A DNA stretch of 64,000 nt from CANLDA01 sp964021645 (GTDB taxonomy: Bacteria > Pseudomonadota > Alphaproteobacteria > Rhodobacterales > Rhodobacteraceae), in contig CAXIAD010000004.1 of assembly GCA_964021645.1 (NCBI GenBank), positions 34,040 through 98,039 on the forward strand, in the 5' to 3' direction. Positions 43,954-52,480 of the stretch are shown here, piece by piece. How positions within the stretch are numbered: the first letter of the stretch is position 1; every line of letters begins with the position of its first letter. A program made the position numbers and the translations under genes. Under the pieces are notes generated by a model. It was given only the letters and a program-made list of their open reading frames with translations, was not told the DNA's origin and did no database searches.

Positions 43954-45929
43954 TCTGCGGCCACCTTCTGTGCTGATATCGCCACGACTTCCGTATCAAG
44001 CAGGCTCAGATTTGCGCTGATGCTGCCCTTTCGACCATCCTCATAAGTCACTTCGGTAGTGGTCGAGATTTCTGGCAATCCGGCATACAAACCTTCGATC
44101 AGATCGCTGAACTTATCTGCAACAACAGCGCGACGAACCTTACGAGTACGGGTCATTTCGCCATCATCCGCGTCCAGCTCTTTGTGCAAGATCAAGAAAC
44201 GGTGGACCTGACAGCCCGACAGCATAGGATCCTGAGCAACCGATTTGTTGACTGCCTCGATATGTCCCTTAATCGATTGCAGAACACGCGGATGCCCTGC
44301 CAATTCCTGATAGGAGGCATAGGCAACATTGTTACGCTCCGCCCAATTGCCCACGGCAGTCAGGTCGATGTTGATAAACGCGACACAACGGTCCCGCCCG
44401 TTACCAAACAACACAGCCTCAAGGATATCAGGGAAGAACTTCAGCTTGTTCTCAACATACTTGGGAGCGAACATGCTGCCATCGGTCAATTTGCCCACGT
44501 CTTTTGCGCGGTCAATGATCCGAAGATGCCCAGAACCCTCTTCAAAGAAACCAGCATCACCCGTCGCAACCCAACCTTCCGGGTCTTTGGTCGACGCGGT
44601 GCTTTCCGGGTTCTTGTAGTATTCAACAAACGTGCCCGGGCTGCGATAAAAGATTTCGCCGTTATCTTCGATTTTGATTTCAACACCCGGCGCAGGAACA
44701 CCAACGGTATCTGCTCGCACTTCGCCATCCGGTTGGATGGTGATAAATACAGTCGCTTCTGTTTGACCGTAAAGTTGCTTTAGATTGATACCAAGAGAGC
44801 GATAGAACTCGAAAATTTCCGGGCCAATTGCTTCACCAGCTGTATATCCGACGCGCACACGGCCAAATCCCAGCGTATCCTTTAGCGGGCCATAAACCAG
44901 CATATCGCCTAACGAATATTTCAGACGATCCATGAACCCAACGGGTTTGCCATCCAGAATATCGCCACCAACACGTTTTGCATGCGCCATAAAGTGATGG
45001 AACATACGGTATTTCAACTTACTCGCGTCCTCCATACGGATCATGACATCGGTTAGCTGAGTTTCAAAAACACGAGGCGGTGCAAAATAATATGTTGGCC
45101 CGATCTCACGTAGATCGGTCATCATTGTTGCCGCGCTCTCGGGGCAGTTTACGCAGAAACCGCTCCAATAGGATTGCCCAACGGAAAAGATGAAATCACC
45201 CACCCACGCCATTGGCAAATAGGCCAAAATCTCGTCCTGAGCATTCAACCCATCAAACTCACAAGCGTTCTTTGCGCTCTCAATCACATTGCGATTGGAT
45301 AGAACAACGCCCTTGGGCTTGCCTGTTGTACCAGATGTATAAAGCATCACGCAGGTGCTGTCATAGGTCAGCTTTGCGCGGCGTTCATCTAGATCGCCCA
45401 TGAATTCATCGCGGGCAGCGCGCCCTTGCTCTTGAACATGGCTGAACTGATGCAATTTGTGATGATCGTATTTCCGCATACCGCGTGGATCAAGATAGAT
45501 CATGTGTTCGAACTGGTGCAGACTTTCCTGCACGTCGATCACCTTATCTACCTGTTCCTGATCTTGGGCGATCACAAACCGTGCGCCGCAATGTTCAAGA
45601 ACATAGGCCATCTCATCTGCGGCATTGTCTTGATATACCGGAACCGGAATTGCGCCCACACATTGAGCTGCAACCATGGACCAGTAAAAATGCGGGCGGT
45701 TACGGCCAGCAATAGCGATAAAATCACCTTCTTTTACACCAAGGTTAAGTAACCCCAGCGCAAGTGACTCGATCTCTTGCTCCGCTTCTGCCCAACTCCA
45801 AGTTTGCCAGATGCCGTATTCTTTCTCCCGATACGCAGCCTTGCTGGCATATTGGGTGGCGTTCCGCTTCAAAAGCGCCGGAACGGACGCCAGTCCCTCG
45901 GTCGCCTGTGACGTCTGTGCCAAATTCAT
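43950..45929 (-). CDS. Long-chain-type acyl-CoA ligase (AMP-binding)
   Basis: 659 residues. ANL superfamily: P-loop-like YTSGTTGKPKGVVLSNRN near residue 198, QLYGQTEATVF (adenine site), WVATGDAGFF and RIIDRAKDVGKLTDGSMFAPKYVENKL hinge, with a C-terminal TRTRKVRR. It resembles long-chain acyl-CoA synthetases of the AMP-forming type. First gene of the minus-strand operon. GGAGG sits only one base from the ATG; TTG two codons later would be spaced better, so the start is slightly uncertain. Divergent from a sensor kinase gene. Confidence 0.9.
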   Translation of the reverse strand: MNLAQTSQATEGLASVPALLKRNATQYASKAAYREKEYGIWQTWSWAEAEQEIESLALGLLNLGVKEGDFIAIAGRNRPHFYWSMVAAQCVGAIPVPVYQDNAADEMAYVLEHCGARFVIAQDQEQVDKVIDVQESLHQFEHMIYLDPRGMRKYDHHKLHQFSHVQEQGRAARDEFMGDLDERRAKLTYDSTCVMLYTSGTTGKPKGVVLSNRNVIESAKNACEFDGLNAQDEILAYLPMAWVGDFIFSVGQSYWSGFCVNCPESAATMMTDLREIGPTYYFAPPRVFETQLTDVMIRMEDASKLKYRMFHHFMAHAKRVGGDILDGKPVGFMDRLKYSLGDMLVYGPLKDTLGFGRVRVGYTAGEAIGPEIFEFYRSLGINLKQLYGQTEATVFITIQPDGEVRADTVGVPAPGVEIKIEDNGEIFYRSPGTFVEYYKNPESTASTKDPEGWVATGDAGFFEEGSGHLRIIDRAKDVGKLTDGSMFAPKYVENKLKFFPDILEAVLFGNGRDRCVAFINIDLTAVGNWAERNNVAYASYQELAGHPRVLQSIKGHIEAVNKSVAQDPMLSGCQVHRFLILHKELDADDGEMTRTRKVRRAVVADKFSDLIEGLYAGLPEISTTTEVTYEDGRKGSISANLSLLDTEVVAISAQKVAAE

Positions 45930-45959
45930 TCCTCCCTAAAGCTCACAATTGCGAGCTGT

Positions 45960-45975
45960 AATCGCTATTGCGATT
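45960..45975. promoter_or_regulatory. Inverted repeat upstream of the ligase-liv operon
   Basis: AATCGC-TATT-GCGATT, a perfect 6-bp dyad 31 bases upstream of the ligase start, adjacent to CAATTGCGAG. It is in the 188-base region shared with the divergent histidine kinase gene and is a candidate operator. Confidence 0.4.
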
Positions 45976-46117
45976 CGTCCCCTCATAAGGTGCGCTTTCC
46001 ACACTGTGCGTCAACTTTTTCGTGAACATTTCCTAAACCTTTCGAATTGTAACCAGTGTAATTTGGTCCTTTGCGACCCTCGTTTCAGGTGCTAGCCCTA
46101 TTAACGGAGGACGCAAA

Positions 46118-48034
46118 ATGGCACCCCTGTCCAGCATTACTCAAAAAATGACGACCGCAGGGCTGAACCTGATTCAACAAGCATTGTCGATTTATGACAG
46201 TGACCTAAAGCTTGTTGTCTCCAACAACCGATTTCGCGAAATGTTTTCCCTGCCAGAGCGTTTCGTGACGCCCGGTGCCAGCTTTCCAGAAACGATTCTG
46301 TATTTGGCCGAGCGCGGGGAATACGGTCACATCGGTGATTTCGATGAATTTATTCAAGGGCGCATCAGTCAGGCACTGGCATTTGAACCACATTATGTCG
46401 AACGCAAACGGCCAGACGGTAGATGGGTCAGCGTCGAAGGTTCCCCCTTACCCGCGGGCGGTTGGGTGACCGTCTATACCGATATCAGCAGCACCAAACG
46501 CCAAGAAAACCTGTTGCGCGCCCGCTCCGAGGTGCTGTCAGATCAGTTGTTGCAACACGCCGAGGAACTCTCTGCGACCAACCGCAAGCTTGAGGCCACA
46601 GTCACCGCATTAGAGGAGGCCAAACGCCAGCTCACCGAAAGCGAGGCCCGCACGCGTCTAACCACTGAGATGATGCCCGCCCACATCGCTCACGTCGGGC
46701 CGGATTGTTACTATACCTACTCTAACCGTCGGCTTAGTTCGGTGATGCCGGGACGGCCCAGCAACCTTGTTGGTGTCCATATTGGCGATGCCTTGGGAGA
46801 AAGCGCTTATACCAAAATTCGCCCCCATCTTGAGGCCGCGCTGAATGGATCGCCATCTGTGTTTGAGTTCAACGACCAGCTCAGCACCCGACGTATCCGT
46901 GTCGCCTTTACGCCTGATGCGGAGGAGGGGGTGCATCGTGGTGCCTATATTCTGTCGATGGATATCACCGAAGAAACACAGACTCGCGCCGCCTTGCAAC
47001 AGACCCGCCGCCGCGAACTTGCTGCGCAGATGACAAGTGGATTGGCGCATGATTTCTCTAATTTGCTAACGATTATCCTTGGGATGCAAAGCAGGATGGA
47101 GCGGTTTGACCTGCCCCAAGACGCCCACAAACTTGTCGAGGCAACCCTAGCGGCCGCGCGCCGCGGCGGGACATTGCTAAATCGCATCGCTGACATGACG
47201 GGGCACAGCGCGCCTAAATTGGAAGCTGTCGAAATGAGCACAGTTCTAGGTGACCTGCAAACCTTGGCAGGGCCGACGCTTTCAAACGATATGCATTTGC
47301 GGATCGAAAACGATGTCCCTTCAATTCCGATCCTCCTTGATCCGGGTACGTTGCAGGATGCTTTGCTGAACCTCATTCTTAACGCTAAGGATGCCTGTGA
47401 AGAGCAGGGCGCAATCAGCCTGCATGCGAAACTTGTGCATGACACGTGGCTGCAAATCACCATCAACGATACGGGCACTGGTTTCTCAGAAGAGGCCCTA
47501 ACGCGCGCTTTAGATCCGTTTTTTACTACCAAGGGCGATGCTGGCTCAGGGCTTGGCCTTGCGATGGTCTATGATACGATTAAATTGATGGGCGGCGAGG
47601 TGCGCCTTGCCAATACCGACACAGGCGCGCAGGTCACTCTGCGCCTACCCCTGAGAAAAGCACGAACAGATGATCAACCGGGGTTGGTTTTGTTGGTCGA
47701 GGATACGCCGGATTTGCGCAGTGTGATCCGGGATATGCTGACACAACAAGGCCATACCGTGATCGAGGCCGCCAGCGTGGACGAAGCGTTGGTGTTGATC
47801 AAAGACCTGCCTGAGATTTCATTGATCCTCACGGATATTTCGCTTGAGGGCGAGACATCCGGCGTTGATCTGATCCGGCAATTGCCGAACGACCCGATCC
47901 CGTTTTTCCTAATGACCAGCCTGCCCCCGTCCCATCCGTTGTACATTGAGGGCGCAACACTTGCTCCGGTTTTGCCAAAACCCTTCACTGCCGAAGAGCT
48001 CGCTACATTTTTGCATAGTAAGGTGAGAACATGA
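46118..48034 (+). CDS. Hybrid sensor histidine kinase with PAS domains and receiver
   Basis: 638 residues with no membrane helix, so cytoplasmic. PAS-like domains at about 12-125 (LSIYDSDLKLVVSNNRFREMF) and 180-290; a coiled coil at about 130-180 (LLQHAEELSATNRKLEATVTALEEAK); HisKA with the phospho-histidine His311 (SGLAHDFSNLL); HATPase with NLILNAKDA, NDTGTGF and GSGLGLAMVYD; a C-terminal receiver (LLVEDTPDLR, TDISLEG). Paired by a 4-base overlap with a response regulator gene and divergent from the ligase-liv operon, which it may control (inference). Confidence 0.92.
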   Translation: MAPLSSITQKMTTAGLNLIQQALSIYDSDLKLVVSNNRFREMFSLPERFVTPGASFPETILYLAERGEYGHIGDFDEFIQGRISQALAFEPHYVERKRPDGRWVSVEGSPLPAGGWVTVYTDISSTKRQENLLRARSEVLSDQLLQHAEELSATNRKLEATVTALEEAKRQLTESEARTRLTTEMMPAHIAHVGPDCYYTYSNRRLSSVMPGRPSNLVGVHIGDALGESAYTKIRPHLEAALNGSPSVFEFNDQLSTRRIRVAFTPDAEEGVHRGAYILSMDITEETQTRAALQQTRRRELAAQMTSGLAHDFSNLLTIILGMQSRMERFDLPQDAHKLVEATLAAARRGGTLLNRIADMTGHSAPKLEAVEMSTVLGDLQTLAGPTLSNDMHLRIENDVPSIPILLDPGTLQDALLNLILNAKDACEEQGAISLHAKLVHDTWLQITINDTGTGFSEEALTRALDPFFTTKGDAGSGLGLAMVYDTIKLMGGEVRLANTDTGAQVTLRLPLRKARTDDQPGLVLLVEDTPDLRSVIRDMLTQQGHTVIEAASVDEALVLIKDLPEISLILTDISLEGETSGVDLIRQLPNDPIPFFLMTSLPPSHPLYIEGATLAPVLPKPFTAEELATFLHSKVRT

Positions 48035-48735
48035 CCGCACCCCTCGTGACAATTCTTGATGATGAACCTGAAATTCGTGCCATTCTGGCCGACGCACTAG
48101 AGGACGCGGGTTTTCGCACCATGGGCTTTGGCCGCGCTACCGAATTTGAGGCGGCGCTAAAAACCACCACCCCTGATGTATGTCTTGTCGATCTTGGCCT
48201 CCCTGACAAAGACGGGCTGACATTGGTGCATCGGTTGGCGCTAGAGCAGGGCGCCGCTGTCATCATCATTTCGGGTCGCGCGCAGGTGCAGGATCGGGTC
48301 ACCGGGTTAGAGCTGGGCGCCGATGATTATATCATCAAGCCCTTTGATCCAGCAGAGGTGGTCGCCCGCGTCCGGGTTCGTCTGCGCAAAGATAAATCCG
48401 CCACATCCAGCACAGGCAATACCGCGCAATTTAACGGGTGGACCGCCTTTTTCGATCGCTACGTTCTTGAGGATGACAAGGGCACGGAAACAACCTTTTC
48501 CCATGCCGAGGGAGAGGTGCTGCGCCTGTTTTTGAACAGCCCGAAACGCCTGATCAGCCGCGCGCATATGCAGGAAACACTGGGCGGCGTCGCGGGTGAA
48601 AGTTTTGATAGGGCGATGGATGTGCGTATTTCGCGACTTCGGACCAAACTACGCGAAGACCCAAAAAACCCGCGTTTGATTAAGACGATTTACGGGGCAG
48701 GGTACATCTTTCTTGGGGATGTCGTGTGGATCTAA
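48031..48735 (+). CDS. OmpR/PhoB-family response regulator
   Basis: 234 residues. Receiver domain with ILDDEPE and phospho-acceptor Asp54 (VDLGLPDKDGL), switch and lysine in DDYIIKPFD. C-terminal winged helix: AEGEVLRLFLNSPKRLISRAHMQ, AMDVRISRLRTKLREDPKNPRLIKTIYGAGYIF. Starts inside the stop of the hybrid kinase (ATGA overlap). Its gene is followed at once by a 46-base double palindrome. Confidence 0.95.
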   Translation: MTAPLVTILDDEPEIRAILADALEDAGFRTMGFGRATEFEAALKTTTPDVCLVDLGLPDKDGLTLVHRLALEQGAAVIIISGRAQVQDRVTGLELGADDYIIKPFDPAEVVARVRVRLRKDKSATSSTGNTAQFNGWTAFFDRYVLEDDKGTETTFSHAEGEVLRLFLNSPKRLISRAHMQETLGGVAGESFDRAMDVRISRLRTKLREDPKNPRLIKTIYGAGYIFLGDVVWI

Positions 48736-48782
48736 GAGGTTTCGCGGCGAAACCAACGATACAGGTTTCGCCGCGAAACCTC
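48736..48782. other. 19-bp hairpin made of two tandem palindromes
   Basis: The arms GAGGTTTCGCGGCGAAACC (48736-48754) and GGTTTCGCCGCGAAACCTC (48764-48782) are exact complements, with a 9-base loop AACGATACA. Each arm is also nearly self-palindromic (GGTTTCGC-S-GCGAAACC). It begins directly after the response regulator stop. It may be a strong transcription or RNA-stability element, or a pair of protein sites. No T-run follows. Confidence 0.85.
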
Positions 48783-48841
48783 CGCAATACGCGCAGAATT
48801 CGATCTAAGTGAATTGCTGTAGAAGGATCGCCATTCAGACC

Positions 48842-48870
48842 CTATTGCACCGCAATTCGTGCTGCAATAG
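48842..48870. other. Dyad before the WGR gene
   Basis: CTATTGCA (48842-48849) and TGCAATAG (48863-48870) are exact complements 13 bases apart, with an inner GCAC/GTGC. The WGR start codon follows 9 bases later and lacks a ribosome site, so the element could influence its expression. Confidence 0.4.
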
Positions 48871-48879
48871 ACTCGTCTT

Positions 48880-49128
48880 ATGGCTGTTTGCATTCTCTAT
48901 CGCCGCACCCGTGCGCGCCGCCCAAGGTATTACCGGGTCGAGATCGCCTATAATCTGTTCAATGAGATTTCGGTCCTGCGCGAATGGGGTATCAGCGGCG
49001 GCAAAGGCCGCTGTATGATCAATATCTATACCAATTTACGCGATGCCTCATTGGCCGCAGACCACCTGCGCCACACCGCACAAAAGCGCGGATATTCGCG
49101 GGCAGATCGTTCACTGATGGCGGTTTGA
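48880..49128 (+). CDS. Small WGR-domain protein
   Basis: 82 residues, mostly one WGR domain: YYRVEIAYNLFNEISVLREWG followed by GGKGRCMINIY and HTAQKRGYSR. The domain's name motif is WGI here rather than WGR. WGR domains bind nucleic acid in PARPs and in MolR-like proteins; stand-alone bacterial forms have no known function. An Arg-rich segment (YRRTRARRPR) precedes it. No Shine-Dalgarno is visible before ATG 48880. Other overlapping frames are shadows. Confidence 0.65.
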   Translation: MAVCILYRRTRARRPRYYRVEIAYNLFNEISVLREWGISGGKGRCMINIYTNLRDASLAADHLRHTAQKRGYSRADRSLMAV

Positions 49129-49174
49129 TCCGACAGTTTCATTTGCGAATTGCAGGCATCATTCATCCAGAACG

Positions 49175-49201
49175 AAAAAGGGTCGCCCTCTCAGGCGACC
49201 C
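49175..49201 (-). terminator. Terminator after the formate dehydrogenase gene
   Basis: GGGTCGCC, loop CTCTCA, GGCGACCC: perfect 8-bp stem. On the minus strand GGCGACCC is followed by TTTTTCG, so it ends transcription of the formate dehydrogenase gene; it also lies after the convergent WGR gene. Confidence 0.88.
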
Positions 49202-49233
49202 CAATAATTCAATTTGCCGACATCACTCTGCTA

Positions 49234-52011
49234 TTATTCAGCGGCGATTGGCACATCGGCCTTTTCAACGCGAACGGCAGAGAATTTGAACTCAGGGATT
49301 TTCCCATAAGGGTCAATCGCCGGGTTGGTCAGCACGTTTGCCGCTGCTTCCACATAGGCAAAGGGCACAAACACCATGTCTTCGGCAATGGCGCGATCTG
49401 CGCGGGCCATGATGTCAATTGACCCACGACGTGTTGACAGACGCACCATTTCACCCGGTTCCACACCCAATTGGCGCAGTGTTTTAGGGTGCAATGAACA
49501 GTTCGCTTCTGGTTCAACCGCATCCAAAACCAATGACCGACGTGTCATTGATCCAGTGTGCCAATGCTCTAGCTGACGACCCGTTGTCATGATCATCGGG
49601 TATTCTTCGTCAGGCGATTCATCAGGCGCAATAACAGAGGCTGGCGTGAATTTTGCCCGCCCATCGGGACGCGGGAAACCGTCGCCAAACACAATCGGCT
49701 GACCGGGATCAGTGGCGTGCAGCGATGGGTATGTGATCGTCTCTGTTTCCAGACGTTCCCATGTGATGTTGTTCAACGACTTCATGTTCAACTTCATCTC
49801 GTCAAAGACTTCGCGAACCTCTGCATATTCCCAGTTCAGGCCAATGCGCTGCGCCAGCTCGACTGTGATTGCCCAATCTTCGCGCGCCTCACCCGGAGGG
49901 GCAACAGCAGGGCGAACCCGCTGAACCTGACGGTTGGTGTTGGATACAGTGCCGTTCTTTTCATACAGCGCCGAGGCAGGCAAAATGACATCCGCATAGT
50001 TCGCGGTTTCGGTCAAAAAGATATCCTGAACGACCAGCATCTCAAGTTTGGCAAAGGCATCGCGTGCATGTTCCACATCAGGGTCAGACATCGCGGGGTT
50101 TTCGCCCTGAATATACATGCCCTTGATGTTGCCAGCATAAACTTGGTCGACAATCTCGGTGACTGTCAGACCCTTTTCACTGCTGAAATCGTCGCTGTCC
50201 CAAACATCGGTAAACGCCTTGCGGATACCATCATCCATGACCGACTGGTAATCGGGCAGGAACATAGGAACCAGACCCGCATCAGACGCGCCTTGTACGT
50301 TGTTTTGACCACGCAACGGGTGCAGACCCGCGCCGGGTTTGCCAACATTACCTGTCATCAGCGCCAAGGAAATCAAGCAACGGGAGTTATCAGTGCCGTG
50401 GATGTGTTGTGACACGCCCATGCCCCAGAAAATCATCCCGGCCTCAGCACCAGCAAAGATGCGCGCAACGCGGCGCAATTGCTCTGGCTCGATTCCGCAA
50501 ATCTTGCTCATTGCTTCGGGGGTGAAATCACGCAAATGCGCCTTTTCCGCTTCCCAGTTTTCGGTCCAGCGACTGATGTAATCTTTGTCGTACAGCTCTT
50601 CTTCGACGATCACATTCATGATCGCGTTCAGCATGGAAACATCGGCACCGGGGCGGAATTGCAGCATTTCATCCGCATAACGACGCATGCCAACACCGCG
50701 GGGATCCATCACAATCAGCTTGCCACCGCGTTTGGTGAACTGTTTGAAATAGGTCGCGGCAACCGGGTGGTTCTCAATCGGGTTGGCCCCGATGATGATC
50801 GCCACATCAGAGTTTTCGATCTCGTTAAAGGTCGCGGTCACAGCACCGGAACCCACGTTTTCAATCAGCGCAGTCACTGATGAGGCGTGACACAGGCGGG
50901 TGCAGTGATCGACGTTATTGTGCTTAAAGCCTTGGCGGATGAACTTCTGAAACAGATAGGCCTCTTCGTTGGTGCATTTGGCAGAACCAAAGCCCGCAAC
51001 AGCACGTCCGCCGTGGTCTTCTTTCAGTTGCACCAATCCGCCAGCCGCGACAGACATCGCCTCTTCCCAGCTTGCTTCGCGGAAATGGGTCGACAGATCG
51101 CTTGGGTCGACGTTCAATCCCTTTGCGGGGGCGTCATCGCGACGGATCATTGGTTTTGTCAAACGATGGGGGTGGTGGATATAGTCAAATCCAAACCGGC
51201 CCTTAACGCATAGGCGGCCTTCGTTTGCGGGGCCATTGATGCCCTCGACATATTTGACCTTGCCGTCTTTCACTTTCAACGAAACCTTGCAGCCCACACC
51301 GCAGAACGGGCAGACGCTTTCGGTCTCGCTGTCAAAATCAGCGCTGTCGCCAACTTGAGCTTCGTCCATCACACTGGCGGGCATCAAGGCACCGGTTGGG
51401 CAGGCCTGAACACATTCACCACAGGCCACACAGGTCGATGTGCCCATTGGATCCATAATATCAAATGTCGGATAGGCGTCATGGCCACGGCCCGCCATCC
51501 CGATCACGTCATTTACCTGAACCTCGCGGCAGGCACGCACGCATAGACCACAGGAAATACAGGCGTCTAGGTTCACCTTCATCGCGATGTGCGAATCATC
51601 CAGCAGCGGAATGCGGCCTTCTTCCAGCTTGGGAAAGCGGCTCTCGGTGACGCCTTGCATGTCGGCCATGTCCCACAGATGCGCAGATTTATCATGGGCC
51701 TCTTCACGGGCGGGCTGATCGGCAACCAGCATTTCAACAATCAGCTTGCGCGCATTTTCTGCACGTGCCGAATTTGTCGTCACAATCATGCCCTCTTGGG
51801 GTTCACGAATACAGGAGGCAGCCAATGTGCGCTCGCCTTCGATCTCAACCATACAGGCGCGGCAGTTGCCATCGGGGCGATAGCCGGGTGCAGGTTTGTG
51901 GCAAAGATGCGGGATCACAAGCCCCCGACCATTGGCGACTTCCCAAATGGACAGGCCTTGTTGGGCCTCTACTTCCTTGCCGTCCAAAGTGAACTTGATG
52001 GTGTCGGACAT
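49234..52011 (-). CDS. fdhA: Molybdopterin formate dehydrogenase alpha subunit (cysteine type)
   Basis: 925 residues from ATG 52011, preceded by AGGAGA. N-terminal NuoG-like part: 2Fe-2S ferredoxin (CHKPAPGYRPDGNCRACM and ASC), then 4Fe-4S clusters CISCGLCVRAC and CVACGECVQAC, then the 4Fe-4S motif CPFCGVGC of the catalytic part. The metal ligand in DHCTRLCHAS is Cys374, not selenocysteine. The C-terminal molybdopterin dinucleotide-binding region ends the protein. It resembles FdsA/FdhA oxidising formate to CO2, but the fdsG, fdsB and fdsD partners are not adjacent. Confidence 0.9.
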   Translation of the reverse strand: MSDTIKFTLDGKEVEAQQGLSIWEVANGRGLVIPHLCHKPAPGYRPDGNCRACMVEIEGERTLAASCIREPQEGMIVTTNSARAENARKLIVEMLVADQPAREEAHDKSAHLWDMADMQGVTESRFPKLEEGRIPLLDDSHIAMKVNLDACISCGLCVRACREVQVNDVIGMAGRGHDAYPTFDIMDPMGTSTCVACGECVQACPTGALMPASVMDEAQVGDSADFDSETESVCPFCGVGCKVSLKVKDGKVKYVEGINGPANEGRLCVKGRFGFDYIHHPHRLTKPMIRRDDAPAKGLNVDPSDLSTHFREASWEEAMSVAAGGLVQLKEDHGGRAVAGFGSAKCTNEEAYLFQKFIRQGFKHNNVDHCTRLCHASSVTALIENVGSGAVTATFNEIENSDVAIIIGANPIENHPVAATYFKQFTKRGGKLIVMDPRGVGMRRYADEMLQFRPGADVSMLNAIMNVIVEEELYDKDYISRWTENWEAEKAHLRDFTPEAMSKICGIEPEQLRRVARIFAGAEAGMIFWGMGVSQHIHGTDNSRCLISLALMTGNVGKPGAGLHPLRGQNNVQGASDAGLVPMFLPDYQSVMDDGIRKAFTDVWDSDDFSSEKGLTVTEIVDQVYAGNIKGMYIQGENPAMSDPDVEHARDAFAKLEMLVVQDIFLTETANYADVILPASALYEKNGTVSNTNRQVQRVRPAVAPPGEAREDWAITVELAQRIGLNWEYAEVREVFDEMKLNMKSLNNITWERLETETITYPSLHATDPGQPIVFGDGFPRPDGRAKFTPASVIAPDESPDEEYPMIMTTGRQLEHWHTGSMTRRSLVLDAVEPEANCSLHPKTLRQLGVEPGEMVRLSTRRGSIDIMARADRAIAEDMVFVPFAYVEAAANVLTNPAIDPYGKIPEFKFSAVRVEKADVPIAAE

Positions 52012-52197
52012 GCTGCGTCTCCTAAGATTCCGCTGTACTCTAGCGTACACATCGCCCCGAACCAGCCCCTAGACCGACAAGCAACAACGCATTTGCGCCA
52101 AGTCCACCCAGAGGGTCGCGTCATGGACCCATTGGAGCAGACAATTCACATGCGGCAAACCCAATGCCTATAAGGCACCGGGGTGATCACAAACGTC

Positions 52198-52383
52198 TTA
52201 ACCTGCGATTTTTGCTGCGTGATCTTTGTGGATGAATTTGCAGTCACAATACCCGCACTCAACGAACCCGGTCTCATGTGAGACACTTAGCCAAACGCGC
52301 GGATGTCCCAGGGCACCCTCGCCACCGTCACAAGCGATCCGATAGCTATCCACGATCTTGGTCTCTGGGGCATTAATCGTCAT
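52198..52383 (-). CDS. Zinc-finger (CHCC/NDUFS6-like) protein
   Basis: 61 residues from ATG 52383. The pattern CDGGEGALGHPRVWLSVSHETGFVECGYCDCKFIH matches the small zinc-binding protein family related to the NDUFS6 complex I subunit (Cys, His, Cys, Cys ligands). Function in bacteria is not established. It is divergent from an ABC ATPase gene. A slightly earlier Met (52407) is possible. Confidence 0.85.
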   Translation of the reverse strand: MTINAPETKIVDSYRIACDGGEGALGHPRVWLSVSHETGFVECGYCDCKFIHKDHAAKIAG

Positions 52384-52480
52384 CTGGGGGTGGTCCTTCT
52401 TGTTCACTACTGTTGTGGTTTTTTGCCACTTTGGCTATGGCCGAATACTAGCGAACTCACGCGCAGGAGCAAGAGTGGCC

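Noticed and set aside
46945..47532. 195-residue frame antisense to the hybrid kinase
   Set aside because: Shadow of a well-supported kinase domain; composition biased to Ser, Arg and Cys.
48736..48782. Double palindrome as additional parS sites
   Set aside because: Shares GTTTC/GAAAC ends with parS but the centre is GCGGC or GCCGC, odd in length and unlike CACGTG.
49234..52050. Selenocysteine in formate dehydrogenase
   Set aside because: The frame contains no internal TGA and the metal-ligand position is read as Cys374.
52358..52480. Membrane-like N-terminal extension of the ABC ATPase
   Set aside because: Overlaps the divergent zinc-finger gene start; a ribosome site sits before Met 52481.
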